From Amphibacillus cookii (GTDB taxonomy: Bacteria > Bacillota > Bacilli > Bacillales > Amphibacillaceae): a stretch of DNA of 64,000 nucleotides. The position numbers and the translations under genes are program-made. Shown piece by piece: positions 26,033 to 34,904 of the stretch. The stretch lies in assembly GCF_016908375.1 (NCBI RefSeq), contig NZ_JAFBDS010000004.1, positions 1-64,000 of the forward strand. Direction: 5' to 3'. A model generated the notes under the pieces. It was not told where the DNA came from. It worked only from the letters and a program-made list of their open reading frames with translations, and made no database searches. How positions within the stretch are numbered: the first letter of the stretch is position 1; every line of letters begins with the position of its first letter.

Positions 26033-27127
26033 CTAGTCTTCAAAAAGATCTTTAAAATCCTCTGGTTTACCTTCTGTTATCCATGCATCGTATGTAGCAC
26101 ACCCTAACTCTTTTGCCCTGCTTTTATCCTCACAATTAGGCATGGGTTCATCTTTTACAACCTGTTTCCATTCCAAATCGTCTACGGAACTTGACACATG
26201 TTCGTCATTAGATTCCGAATGACGGGCTGTGTCACTAGGCGAGCTCTCACCAGTAGACACTTGACTTGAAGTTCCAGCTGAGTTAGCATTCCCACTAGTT
26301 TGTGATGATTGTTCCTGAGTAAGCTGCTGATTCTCAGCACGTGCCATCTCCTCTGCCAAACGATTAGCTTTAGCTTCATTCTCCTCAATTATTTTTAACA
26401 CAGCATCTAACCTAGCATCTGAAAATTCTTTTATTTTGACGTTCCTTATGTTAGCTACGCTAACTCGTGCATTTTCATAAATTGAGCGTGAAGGCTCTTT
26501 TATTACCTCGTCATTATTAAAAAGTTCAGCTACTGCAGCTTCTGCTGTTTCAATCTGTGTTAACTGCTCTGAGGCATCCTCTAGCACTTGCGCAATAGCT
26601 TGATACCATGTTGTTTCTTCATCAAAACCTTGTTGCTCAAAAGCTTCATAGTAAGCTTCCAACTTCTCATGATCGAGATTTTCAACAATTACTGGATGGG
26701 TTACCTCATTTCCAGTAATAGCATCTTCAACAAAAAACTGGTTTAAAGCCTGCTGATGATCGTACTGACTTAAGAGCTGATCCGCACGATCCAGAAGAGT
26801 ATCAATGTTATGTAGCAACTGGTCGGCTGTTTCTTTTAAAGTACCCTTCCTAATCGTCATTTCAGAATATGTCGTTTGTAACGAGATAAGATTAGTTTTG
26901 ATCGTTTCTATTTTTTCTACAGCAAAGGCCTCCGTCATAAATCCTTGCTCATCAAGATAGGTGTCTAGCTCCTCACAGCTAGCACGTACTTTATTCTGCC
27001 CTTCTGTAAGCTGTTCCTCTAGTCGTTGGTCATTTTGATGTTGCACATAACCATAGGTTGTTCCAGCTATCGCCATTAGTCCAATCATGATTAAGATCAT
27101 CATAAGTCCTCTTTTGCTTCGTTTCAT
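26033..27127 (-). CDS. Membrane-anchored or secreted coiled-coil protein, unknown function
   Basis: A 364-residue protein with an N-terminal hydrophobic segment (GLMMILIMIGLMAIAGTTYGY), long helices with heptad character (~30-135 and ~165-265), a Ser/Thr/Gln-rich linker (~265-310) and a C-terminal Cys-containing segment (NCEDKSRAKELGCATYDAWI) that could form a disulfide. No family recognised. It is expressed from its own promoter and lies 99 bp before the thioester protein gene, suggesting the two surface proteins work together. It may be an anchor or stalk. Confidence 0.6.
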   Translation of the reverse strand: MKRSKRGLMMILIMIGLMAIAGTTYGYVQHQNDQRLEEQLTEGQNKVRASCEELDTYLDEQGFMTEAFAVEKIETIKTNLISLQTTYSEMTIRKGTLKETADQLLHNIDTLLDRADQLLSQYDHQQALNQFFVEDAITGNEVTHPVIVENLDHEKLEAYYEAFEQQGFDEETTWYQAIAQVLEDASEQLTQIETAEAAVAELFNNDEVIKEPSRSIYENARVSVANIRNVKIKEFSDARLDAVLKIIEENEAKANRLAEEMARAENQQLTQEQSSQTSGNANSAGTSSQVSTGESSPSDTARHSESNDEHVSSSVDDLEWKQVVKDEPMPNCEDKSRAKELGCATYDAWITEGKPEDFKDLFED

Positions 27128-27174
27128 ATTAGTCCCCCTACACAGAAAAATTCATCTCAATATTTTACTGTAAA

Positions 27175-27203
27175 ATTAAACTTTATCTTGATTTAATTTT
27201 CAA
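27175..27203 (-). promoter_or_regulatory. Promoter of the coiled-coil surface gene
   Basis: TTGAAA (27198-27203) and TTTAAT (27175-27180) on the minus strand with 17-base spacing, ~48 bp before ATG 27127. Confidence 0.5.
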
Positions 27204-27714
27204 TGTTAGAATTTAATTATCCTTTATAAAATTAAAAAAGAGTTTAACATAATTCTTATTCGAATTACATTAAACTCTTTTAAAGTCGGTAAGCATACTA
27301 TTCTTGGCCAATTGGACAAAGAAATCTGTTATATACGTTATCATACCTATAATTAATGACAAGAAACTTTTAATCTTTAAAAATAGAAAAAGGTTGTTCT
27401 TTCAATAATCTTGAAAGAACAACCTTTGATGTGTTTATCTAGTGCATTTTTATTTCATATTCATTTTAATATAATGAATGATTTGTTGGTTTTTGGCTCA
27501 TTCCAACAACCCTACACATATGTGTTGTTCTTTTGGTAAGTCACAAGTGGATTTTAAGCATGCAGTCCACTAACTCGATTTGTAGTATAGTTAACTCAGA
27601 ATGCGACTTTTCCTTTGGATTAATCTGAGCACCACGCTATATCAAATTGTCAAGTTGCGACATGTGTATTGGAAATTACACACATGATAACGTATACAAC
27701 CTGCTCTAAATCAC
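27204..27714. other. Intergenic region with two strong hairpins, no gene seen
   Basis: 27234-27281 contains an AAGAGTTTAA/TTAAACTCTT inverted repeat. 27389-27427 is a perfect 17-bp stem with a 5-base loop, followed on the minus strand by TTTTCTATTTTT, a good terminator for a leftward transcript such as that of 27715..27951. The stretch 27480-27700 contains short inverted repeats (TTGTTGG/CCAACAA) but no coding frame I trust. Confidence 0.6.
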
Positions 27715-27951
27715 TTAAAGGATAAATAAATCTTGATTAGGGCTTTTTCTTTTCGCGATAACTTTTCCATGCTTATCTTTTACTGTTCTAATGTCATAGT
27801 AAATATCTTCAACTTTTTTCAGTGTATTCGTTTGAATATTTTTTACAACTAGGCTTGCTTTAACCTCATAGATTTCTTTATTAAAGGTTCTGACTGTTCC
27901 TTGTTTAATTGTTAAAAAATCAAACCTTTGCATTAGTGATTTTTTCGTCAT
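27715..27951 (-). CDS. Small hypothetical protein
   Basis: A 78-residue basic protein when started at the ATG at 27951, 11 bp after AGGAGGTGAT; a GTG 12 bp earlier is also possible. The product is strand-rich (FDFLTIKQGTVRTFN; EVKASLVVKNIQ) with no membrane helix. No family recognised. It stands alone, with a strong terminator ~290 bp downstream. It could be a small phage-like or host-specific protein. Confidence 0.5.
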   Translation of the reverse strand: MTKKSLMQRFDFLTIKQGTVRTFNKEIYEVKASLVVKNIQTNTLKKVEDIYYDIRTVKDKHGKVIAKRKSPNQDLFIL

Positions 27952-28235
27952 ATATAAGATCACCTCCTATTTATGATTAGCATACTAATGATTGCACACA
28001 GAATGTTGAATTTAATTCAATAATAGTACAAATTACCCTATGCATTAACGACTAATTTACCGGGTAAAAAATACTTATTTGTAACTTTTTGAAAACTTAT
28101 GATATAAAAATACCATATAGATTCTGTTTTTACAATATTATTCTAGAAAATATTAATTCTTTTCTTATTTTTTGACACATTTACATATTGTTTGAAATCA
28201 ACTTATAGTAGTTTTATTGAGGGGGTAAAAATGTA

Positions 28236-28575
28236 TCATAAGCTAACAAAGGATATCAATTGGTATTGCTAAGAAGGCAACATGGATTAACCCAAGCACA
28301 TTTAGCCGATTTACTAAGTGTTTCCAACCATTTCTAAATACGAAAAGAATGCTGCCTATCCTAGTTTTACTATTTTAATCAAGCTTGCCGACGTATTCGA
28401 GGTTTCAATTGATTATCTAGTCGGTCGAAGCAATATTGTAAATATTGCTTCGACCGACTAGATAATCAATCGATTGATCAAGCCATGGCGCTTTTACTTG
28501 AAATGGAGGATAGTGATAGAACAAGAGCCCTCATGGTATTAGAATTACTACAAAGAAAAGATAAATTAGTTTAGT
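28236..28575 (+). pseudogene. Broken Cro/CI-type (HTH_3) regulator
   Basis: Three reading frames together give a typical xenobiotic-response-type repressor: LVLLRRQHGLTQAHLADLLS, then a shift to ISKYEKNAAYPSFTILIKLA...DYLVGRSN, then SIDQAMALLLEMEDSDRTRA to a stop at 28575. At least two small indels and the inserted inverted copy at 28438-28470 destroy it. The product would have been ~110 residues, binding its own promoter. No intact partner gene remains. Confidence 0.8.
28408..28470. repeat. Perfect 30-bp inverted repeat with 3-base loop
   Basis: 28408-28437 is exactly complementary to 28441-28470, separated by GTA. The left arm is genuine regulator coding sequence (SIDYLVGRSN); the right arm is an extra inverted copy inserted before CAATCGATTGATC, where the normal frame would resume. 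It looks like a template-switch mutation rather than a mobile element. Confidence 0.95.
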
Positions 28576-28586
28576 GTTTAAATACG

Positions 28587-28617
28587 AAAGACTAGCTTTC
28601 TAATTAGGCTAGTCTTT
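28587..28617. terminator. Convergent terminator between the HTH remnant and the nitroreductase
   Basis: A 10-bp stem (AAAGACTAGC with GCTAGTCTTT), followed by TCTCC on the plus strand and TTTCGTATTT on the minus strand. Confidence 0.65.
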
Positions 28618-28641
28618 CTCCAGATTTCAAATATGCTTTTT

Positions 28642-29379
28642 TTAATCAGCTTGTAAAAATCCCTTGTTTTTTAAATAGGCATCCATGTGAGGGCGTTTGC
28701 GAGTTTCTGTATAGGTTGCCATTAACGCTGTCCACGATGTTTGGCGCGCCCCATTCGTTCGCATGTGATAATACTGCTCCATTTCCTGATCATATTGCTC
28801 GATCTCGTTGACGTGATCTGCGTTGTAGCCTTCATAATGGACGACCGCTGTTTGAGGTAGTCTTGGCTTTTGCCCAACCAATTGATCTGGATGTCCCACT
28901 GTAAGACCAACAAGAGGAAAGACAAAATCCGGTAGCCCTAACAGATCACTCACCTGATCAGGATGATTACGAATACCACCGATCATAACGCCACCTAGAC
29001 CTAGTGACTCCGCGGCAAGTTGCATATTCTGCGCAACTAGAGCAGCATCAACAGCTCCTACAAGTAATTGTTCTGCTCCCCCTACATCAAAGCTCATTTG
29101 ATGTTTTTCACTCGCATATTTCTGACGCGTATAGTCAACACAAATGACAAAAAACACCGGACACTGCTCAACCCAGCTTTGGCCACCAGTTAGCTCAGCT
29201 AGTATGCGCTTCTTCTCACTATCTTTAATCACAATAACCGTGTAGGACTGCACGTGATTTGAGGTCGAAGCCCATCTTGCCGCCCGGGTAATTGCCTCAA
29301 CTTGCTGGTCTGAAACAGCTTGATCCGTATAAGAACGAATCGATCGATGGGCCTCCATTTGCTTGATCACTTCATTCAT
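28642..29379 (-). CDS. NfsA/NfrA-family NADPH flavin nitroreductase
   Basis: A 245-residue FMN-dependent oxidoreductase. The start HRSIRSYTD, the STSNHVQSY segment, the GLGGVMIGGIRNHP stretch and the PLVGLTVGHPDQ region match the NfsA/FRP family, which reduces nitro compounds, quinones or flavins with NADPH. The C-terminal extension (RQTSWTALMATYTETRKRPH) is typical of NfrA/Frp. Length fits. A single-gene unit with a convergent terminator downstream. Confidence 0.92.
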   Translation of the reverse strand: MNEVIKQMEAHRSIRSYTDQAVSDQQVEAITRAARWASTSNHVQSYTVIVIKDSEKKRILAELTGGQSWVEQCPVFFVICVDYTRQKYASEKHQMSFDVGGAEQLLVGAVDAALVAQNMQLAAESLGLGGVMIGGIRNHPDQVSDLLGLPDFVFPLVGLTVGHPDQLVGQKPRLPQTAVVHYEGYNADHVNEIEQYDQEMEQYYHMRTNGARQTSWTALMATYTETRKRPHMDAYLKNKGFLQAD

Positions 29380-29447
29380 TTATCACCACTCCTTTTGCTG
29401 TTGCAACGCTATTATTAGCGTACTTCATATCAGCTAAAATGCAAGCA

Positions 29448-29473
29448 GCAAGCATTCGGATTGGAATGCTTGC
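29448..29473 (-). terminator. Probable terminator of the LacI gene
   Basis: A 10-bp stem (GCAAGCATTC with GAATGCTTGC, 6-base loop), followed on the minus strand by TGCTTGCATTTTAG. The T tract is weak. Confidence 0.5.
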
Positions 29474-29607
29474 CATGTTATATATCAAACGTTGTTGACT
29501 AAAGTTTGGGTGCCTTTCTAAGTGCAGATGACCCCATATGTATCTTTAATTGGAATAAAACACGTAAGAAAATCAGGGCAATTGAGCTGACACTGGCTTT
29601 TCTACAT

Positions 29608-30675
29608 TTAATCTCCATGTATTTTTTTACAGGATTCTCTTTTGATCAGCGTTGCATTTTCCTTTTCTACAATCCCACGTTGTTGCTCTTGCTCTATTGA
29701 TTCGATAAGTAGTGTTGTTGCTCTTTTCGCCATTTCAGAAAACGAGATGTCGATGGTTGTTAACGGTGGATTTAAATAAGGTGAAAAAAAAGAATTATCA
29801 AATCCAATAATTGATATATCTTCAGGAATCCGTAACCCTAACTCATTTATGGCTTTATATGCACCTACTACCATCGTATCATTACTTACAAAAATAGCTG
29901 TCGGAGGGTTAGCCGTTCTAAAAAAATGCTTTATCCCTTCGTAACCACTATTCTCTGTAAAATCACCTTGATAAATCATCTTTTCTGTCATCTCTATTCC
30001 ATGTTGCCTTAGCGTTGTTTCATAACCTGCTAGCCTTTCTTGCGCAGACAATTTATTTAAATTTCCCGTAATAATACCAATCGAACGATGGCCAAGTTCT
30101 AGTAAATAGGACACCGCCTTTATACTGCCCTCGTAGTTATCTGCATTAATATATATTGCATTATGATTAGCGTTATTCACTTCACTCGTATCAATCATAG
30201 CAATCAAATGGTTTTGTTCAATGAGACTAAAGATAAGTTCATTTTCCGCTTCTTGTGTTCCTACAAAAATAGCTCCATCAATTAGCTTTTGTTGAAAAAT
30301 ACTTTGAACCTTTCTCAAATCATCTTTTGTATATGAAATAGAGACAAGGACGTAATGATCCATTTTATTCGCCTGGTCTATGACTGCGTTAACAATTGGA
30401 GAAAAAAAAGGATTATCATGTATTAATGTATGCTCTGATACTTTTATATGATGATCTTCCTCATTATCTTTTACATCCAATAAAATGAGGGCGATCATTT
30501 TATTTTTCACTCCAGCTAACTTTCGCGCTGAAGCATTGGGCGCATAATTATACTCTTCAATCGCTCTCCAAACCTTATCTCTTGTTGTTTGGGGTATATC
30601 TGGATAATTGTTTATCACTCTTGATATCGTACTTCTGGATAACCCTAAAAGTTTAGCTAAATCCTCACTACGCAT
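29608..30675 (-). CDS. LacI-family transcriptional regulator
   Basis: A 355-residue repressor. Residues 1-~50 are the helix-turn-helix (EDLAKLLGLSRSTISRVINN) with the hinge helix ASARKLAGVKN. The rest is a periplasmic-binding-protein-like sugar-sensing domain (LIDGAIFVGTQ; DISIIGFDNSFFSPYLNPPL). It lies downstream of the beta-glucanase gene on the same strand, and a perfect operator-like palindrome upstream of that gene (34531-34546) is a likely target. It probably controls beta-glucan use in response to a glucan-derived sugar. Confidence 0.92.
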   Translation of the reverse strand: MRSEDLAKLLGLSRSTISRVINNYPDIPQTTRDKVWRAIEEYNYAPNASARKLAGVKNKMIALILLDVKDNEEDHHIKVSEHTLIHDNPFFSPIVNAVIDQANKMDHYVLVSISYTKDDLRKVQSIFQQKLIDGAIFVGTQEAENELIFSLIEQNHLIAMIDTSEVNNANHNAIYINADNYEGSIKAVSYLLELGHRSIGIITGNLNKLSAQERLAGYETTLRQHGIEMTEKMIYQGDFTENSGYEGIKHFFRTANPPTAIFVSNDTMVVGAYKAINELGLRIPEDISIIGFDNSFFSPYLNPPLTTIDISFSEMAKRATTLLIESIEQEQQRGIVEKENATLIKRESCKKIHGD

Positions 30676-30768
30676 AAAGTCTCCACCTATTAAATGATAT
30701 TTACACCATTATATCAGAAAACACAGAACGTTATATGTTTGATTTTTTATTATCTTTCCTTCTCATAG

Positions 30769-30813
30769 AAAGCGGCTGTCTCTTGGGCATAGTAGCCTTT
30801 CGACAACCGCTTT
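30769..30813 (-). terminator. Hairpin between the beta-glucanase and LacI genes
   Basis: AAAGCGGCTGTC pairs with GACAACCGCTTT (one mismatch). It lies ~150 bp after the glucanase stop. Confidence 0.5.
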
Positions 30814-30960
30814 GAAACCACAGCTCACCTAAGTTTACACGCCCACTCGCAGAAACAATATAGATATCATACCTACCAGGCTAACGACTATTTAAAGATC
30901 GGAGGCTTGTATTTTGATTAAGCGTATGACTAATACCTAGACGCTTTTGTTATTATAACT

Positions 30961-33900
30961 TTACTTTTGCTCCAAACGCTTCCGGTAAGATACCACCGCG
31001 AAGCAAACCGCTCCAATAAGTAAAGTTAGGACGCCAATGAACAGCATTGTATAGATGCTCGTCGCTGTGCTTGGGAGTTTTTCTCCATCTCTATCATCCT
31101 CTTCACGATCTTCATCTTCTAAATGGTCTTGATCTTCGCTTTGATCTGGATCTGTTATTGGATCTTGATCTTCGTCTGGATCTGTTTCTGGTATTACTAT
31201 TTCTGGGTCATCTAATTCTGAAACCGGTGTATAGCGTACCCAATCGTATTCTGCAACCAACGGAATATCATCGTCATCGAAGGTTCCTGTCCAGTCATCA
31301 ACACCAATTCCAGGCCATAGATTCATCATGATTTTTTGTGGTGTTTGTGGAATATTTTCTGTTGCTGTATAAACAGCCTCACCATTTACATACCATGTAA
31401 TAGAGTCTTCTCTCCAATCAAATCCATAGGTGTTAAATGACTGAGATGCATCAAAATCTAAATCATGATAATATTCATTACCGCCAACACCATCAGTAAA
31501 ATAGTTAAATTGTATTCTTGTTGTATCCTTACCTAAAAATTCGATATCAATTTCATCCCAAGGATCATTATCCCAATCCCATTCACCTGTGTACGTAAAG
31601 AAGGATGAGACGGTTCCCTCTGATGCTACAGGTCTCATACTTACTTCGTAAAAACCATAGTGATAGAAATCATTTGTACGGAGTTCACCAGACTTGTACG
31701 GTATGCCTGTTTCCGAAGCGTTCTCGTCATGATCAAGCGTTAATTGCATTTTATCATTATCGAACGTCACTTGTTCAGGATACCACGTTGTATTAAACAT
31801 ATCTCCGTTTGTCCAAACGCCTGCCATTGACCATCGTTCTTCATCATGGAAATGAAATTCTTCAAAAAACGCCGCACCCATTGGCCTTTCTGTCGGCGCA
31901 TCTGGATCGTCTATGTCTGGATCTTCATTGCCTGGATTTTCATTGCCCGGATCCTCGCTATCCGAGTCTTCTGTATCTGGATCACCTATGTCCGGATCCC
32001 CAACCTCAACCTTTCTAACTGCAACATTGTCAATAAATACATCATGTTCTTCTTCAGGCGTTAACCCTTCGGCATCTTTCCCTAAAGCAAAACCAAACTT
32101 AGCTGCAGGATCAGATGGTTCTGTCATTTCAAAAGAATAAGTAAACGTTTGCAATTGATCCGTTAACGCTGCGGTTTCATCAAAGTACTCGGTCCATATA
32201 TCATCTTCTTCACCATTACGTTGAATTTGAACACGTAATGGCCGATCCACTGTTGATCTTGCATCAAATGTCACTTCATAAGAAGCACCTTGTTCTATTT
32301 CAACGCCATGTTGGAATAATTGAATGTTCCAATCAGCTTCGCCGATATTAGCAATGGAAACTTTAGCTTGTCCATCTTCTTCAGAGAAAGTTGCTTCCCC
32401 TGGACTATATGCTTCCCTTCTCCAACCAGATAAAGAATCGAAGGTACCGTTTTCTAGAAGATTTTCTGATTCTATATCTAATTGAAGCCTCTCTAAAAAT
32501 ACATTGTCAATGTAGACATCACTGTTATGACCACCCAAGTTGAATTGAAGCATGGCATTATTATCATGTTCAGCTTCCATAGTGAATGATACGGTATACA
32601 CTTCTGTATCTGTTGTTAAGCCAATTGTTTCTTCATAAACAACTTCGGCATTTGAGTTTGTAAAAGCAACTTGAATATCTCTCTCAGCTTCTGCACTTGC
32701 ATCAAAAGTTAATTCGTATGTTCTGCCATTCTCTAATCTAAAATTGCTTTGTGTTAACTGTACAGCATTTACATGAGTACCGCCATCGGTAATTAATGCA
32801 TCGAATCGACGTTCATTTATTGCACTTCCAATATAATAAGTAGCATCTGCCGTTGCATCGGTATGGAATTCCCAGAATCCCATTCTCCCTTCCCCTTGAT
32901 CAAACGTGCCATTATAAATGTAATTTCCAGTTGGAAGGGGACCTCTTATCGTATCAGCAGGGTCTGGTTCAGCAATTTTCTCTAATTTAACATCTGTAAG
33001 CGAAACATTGCTATCGTCTAACCCCATATTAAATTCATATCTTGCTTTTACATCCGTTAAATCTTCCATCTTAAATTCAAATGCATAATCTTCCCAAGAA
33101 TTAGAAAGCGTAAAAGGCTCTTTTCTGGCATAGTCAGCCCAACCGGCATCGCCATCTCCACCTATTTTTACTTTTAACGGCCTTTCATTCTCCGCTTTTG
33201 CACGAAAAGAGGCTCTATACGTAGCACCTTCAACGAGATGTATTGGAGATTGAAGCACCTGAACGCCGTGTTCGACATTTCCGCCTGATCCGATTTGAAC
33301 ATCTAACGCTCCGTCATTAACTTCAAGGGTAGCATTACCACCATCAGCCTGTAAAAATGTCCAATAATCTGTATACGGAACACCTTCTATTCCATCGATT
33401 TCAGGATCATTACTATCAAAGTTCCCATTATATACATAGTTACCATCTTCTAAAGGGGCCCTTCCTTCACCATCCTCCGCACTTTCAGGCTTTTCATGGA
33501 CTGGATATTCATCTTTCTCGTAGAATCTTACATAATCAACTGCCATTTGCTGTGGAAATACGGTTGTTTCATCAGGATTTCCAGGCCATCCACCACCAAC
33601 AGAAATATTTAAAATTAACATGAATGGTTGATCAAATGGAGCAGGATAAGTATAAGCATCTGCATGGTCAGGGTGTTTAGTGAACCAGTCATTTGCAGTA
33701 TGGTAATGAACATCATTGACATACCATCTAATTTCTCCAGGTTCCCATTCTATGCTAAACACATGATAATCATCAGCAAAGGTCGTACCATCTTCTAATC
33801 TATATGTCCCTTCGATTGATCGGTGTGGTGCACCAAAGTGAACCGCTCCATGGACTGTATCAGGCTCATGCCCTAACAATTCCATAATATCAATTTCTCC

Positions 33901-34389
33901 ACTTACTGGCCACGTCCCATAAAATGGTTCATTATTTGGCATCATCCAAATCGCTGGCCACATGCCTTGCCCTTCTGGTAATTTCGCTCTTACATCCACT
34001 CTTCCATAAGTCAACGTTTGCTTATCTTGCGTCCATAGTTTAGAAGAAGAGTAATGATATACTTGACCATCCTCCTCTGTAATATCTTCTTCTCTAGCCT
34101 CAATAATTAAAGAACCATCTTCAACCCAAGCATTATCCTCTGTATATGATTGTATCTCATCGTTCCATCTACCATTTGTTGGTTCATCAAAGCTCCAGTT
34201 ATCCATATTTATCTCGTTACCATCAAATTCGTCTGACCACGTTAACTCCCAACCATCTGATTCTGGATCTGAGCTTCTGTCAACATTTGAACGATCTTCT
34301 GCAGAAACACTACCTACACCGAAATAACTAAAGTTGGAACTAACTAGAATTACTGCCAATAAAACAATAAATGCTTTCCTAAGCTTCAT
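30961..34389 (-). CDS. Sortase-anchored dual-GH16 beta-glucanase with CBM repeats
   Basis: A 1142-residue secreted enzyme. In order: signal peptide (FIVLLAVILVSSNFSYFGVGSV); a GH16 laminarinase-type domain (~45-295) with catalytic E165-I-D-I-M-E170; three CBM4_9-like modules (~315-470, ~488-635, ~646-800), each opening with an NGxFD motif; an Asp/Glu/Pro-rich linker; a second GH16 domain of lichenase type (~840-1058) with E946-I-D-I-E950; and a cell-wall sorting signal LPSTA at 1105-1109, a membrane helix and RKRLEQK. The first domain should cut beta-1,3-glucan and the second mixed-linkage beta-1,3-1,4-glucan. It stands alone upstream of lacI. Confidence 0.9.
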   Translation of the reverse strand: MKLRKAFIVLLAVILVSSNFSYFGVGSVSAEDRSNVDRSSDPESDGWELTWSDEFDGNEINMDNWSFDEPTNGRWNDEIQSYTEDNAWVEDGSLIIEAREEDITEEDGQVYHYSSSKLWTQDKQTLTYGRVDVRAKLPEGQGMWPAIWMMPNNEPFYGTWPVSGEIDIMELLGHEPDTVHGAVHFGAPHRSIEGTYRLEDGTTFADDYHVFSIEWEPGEIRWYVNDVHYHTANDWFTKHPDHADAYTYPAPFDQPFMLILNISVGGGWPGNPDETTVFPQQMAVDYVRFYEKDEYPVHEKPESAEDGEGRAPLEDGNYVYNGNFDSNDPEIDGIEGVPYTDYWTFLQADGGNATLEVNDGALDVQIGSGGNVEHGVQVLQSPIHLVEGATYRASFRAKAENERPLKVKIGGDGDAGWADYARKEPFTLSNSWEDYAFEFKMEDLTDVKARYEFNMGLDDSNVSLTDVKLEKIAEPDPADTIRGPLPTGNYIYNGTFDQGEGRMGFWEFHTDATADATYYIGSAINERRFDALITDGGTHVNAVQLTQSNFRLENGRTYELTFDASAEAERDIQVAFTNSNAEVVYEETIGLTTDTEVYTVSFTMEAEHDNNAMLQFNLGGHNSDVYIDNVFLERLQLDIESENLLENGTFDSLSGWRREAYSPGEATFSEEDGQAKVSIANIGEADWNIQLFQHGVEIEQGASYEVTFDARSTVDRPLRVQIQRNGEEDDIWTEYFDETAALTDQLQTFTYSFEMTEPSDPAAKFGFALGKDAEGLTPEEEHDVFIDNVAVRKVEVGDPDIGDPDTEDSDSEDPGNENPGNEDPDIDDPDAPTERPMGAAFFEEFHFHDEERWSMAGVWTNGDMFNTTWYPEQVTFDNDKMQLTLDHDENASETGIPYKSGELRTNDFYHYGFYEVSMRPVASEGTVSSFFTYTGEWDWDNDPWDEIDIEFLGKDTTRIQFNYFTDGVGGNEYYHDLDFDASQSFNTYGFDWREDSITWYVNGEAVYTATENIPQTPQKIMMNLWPGIGVDDWTGTFDDDDIPLVAEYDWVRYTPVSELDDPEIVIPETDPDEDQDPITDPDQSEDQDHLEDEDREEDDRDGEKLPSTATSIYTMLFIGVLTLLIGAVCFAVVSYRKRLEQK

Positions 34390-34530
34390 ACTAAATAACC
34401 TCCATTATTTTTTGTAAATAGTGTTGCAAATGAAGCATCACCTTCTTAAAAGCAGCTAACCGTCCATTGTGAATTGAGACAATGGACAGTACTGCGATCA
34501 ATTACTTCTCTTTCATTTACTAACTCAATT

Positions 34531-34546
34531 ACTAACGCGCGTTAGT
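34531..34546. promoter_or_regulatory. Operator-like palindrome upstream of the beta-glucanase
   Basis: ACTAACGCGCGTTAGT is a perfect 16-bp palindrome with a central CG, the shape of LacI-family operators. It lies between the divergent glucanase and AraC genes and may be bound by the LacI protein at 29608..30675. Confidence 0.55.
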
Positions 34547-34623
34547 CAATGAGTAAAAAAATAGACTTTACCATCATGCACCTTCTTAAGTGCTGTATAA
34601 GAGCTTTTGTTGTAAACAATATA

Positions 34624-34639
34624 TCGAAAGCGCTTTCAA
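34624..34639. promoter_or_regulatory. cre site (CcpA) between the glucanase and AraC genes
   Basis: TCGAAAGCGCTTTCAA matches the cre consensus WTGNAANCGNWWNCAW at all but one position. It implies carbon catabolite control of the beta-glucan genes. Confidence 0.65.
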
Positions 34640-34837
34640 AAATATTTTAAATGATATTTATAAATAAATCAATCTTTTTCAAAAAGGTACTTTTTTAAAA
34701 CTGACATTCGTATGAATTTTCATCAGACTTTTATATAGATACTTACGTAACGACATTTACACTACCCATCATTAATGGTAGTATACCGCTAAAAGAAGAA
34801 GGATGCTTTTATTCAATTTATGAAAACCCCTACTATA

Positions 34838-34885
34838 AAAAAACTTTAATCAGTGGACGTTTTACGGACGGTTATCCGTGATAAA
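34838..34885 (+). repeat. Structured intergenic repeat, copy A (short form)
   Basis: Contains AATCAGTGG...TTTTACGGACGGTTAT and CCGTGATAAA, shared with copies at 40037, 49161, 51547 and 53364. ACGGACGG/CCGT can form a hairpin. It lies 20 bp before the AraC start. Confidence 0.75.
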
Positions 34886-34904
34886 AGTGGACAAGGAGTA
34901 TTTT

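Noticed and set aside
27389-27700. Possible insertion-sequence remnant (hairpin plus short inverted repeats)
   Set aside because: No transposase fragment or target duplication could be seen; described only as hairpins.
29506-29700. 64-codon plus-strand open frame overlapping the end of lacI
   Set aside because: It overlaps the LacI coding end, has no ribosome site and no recognisable family.
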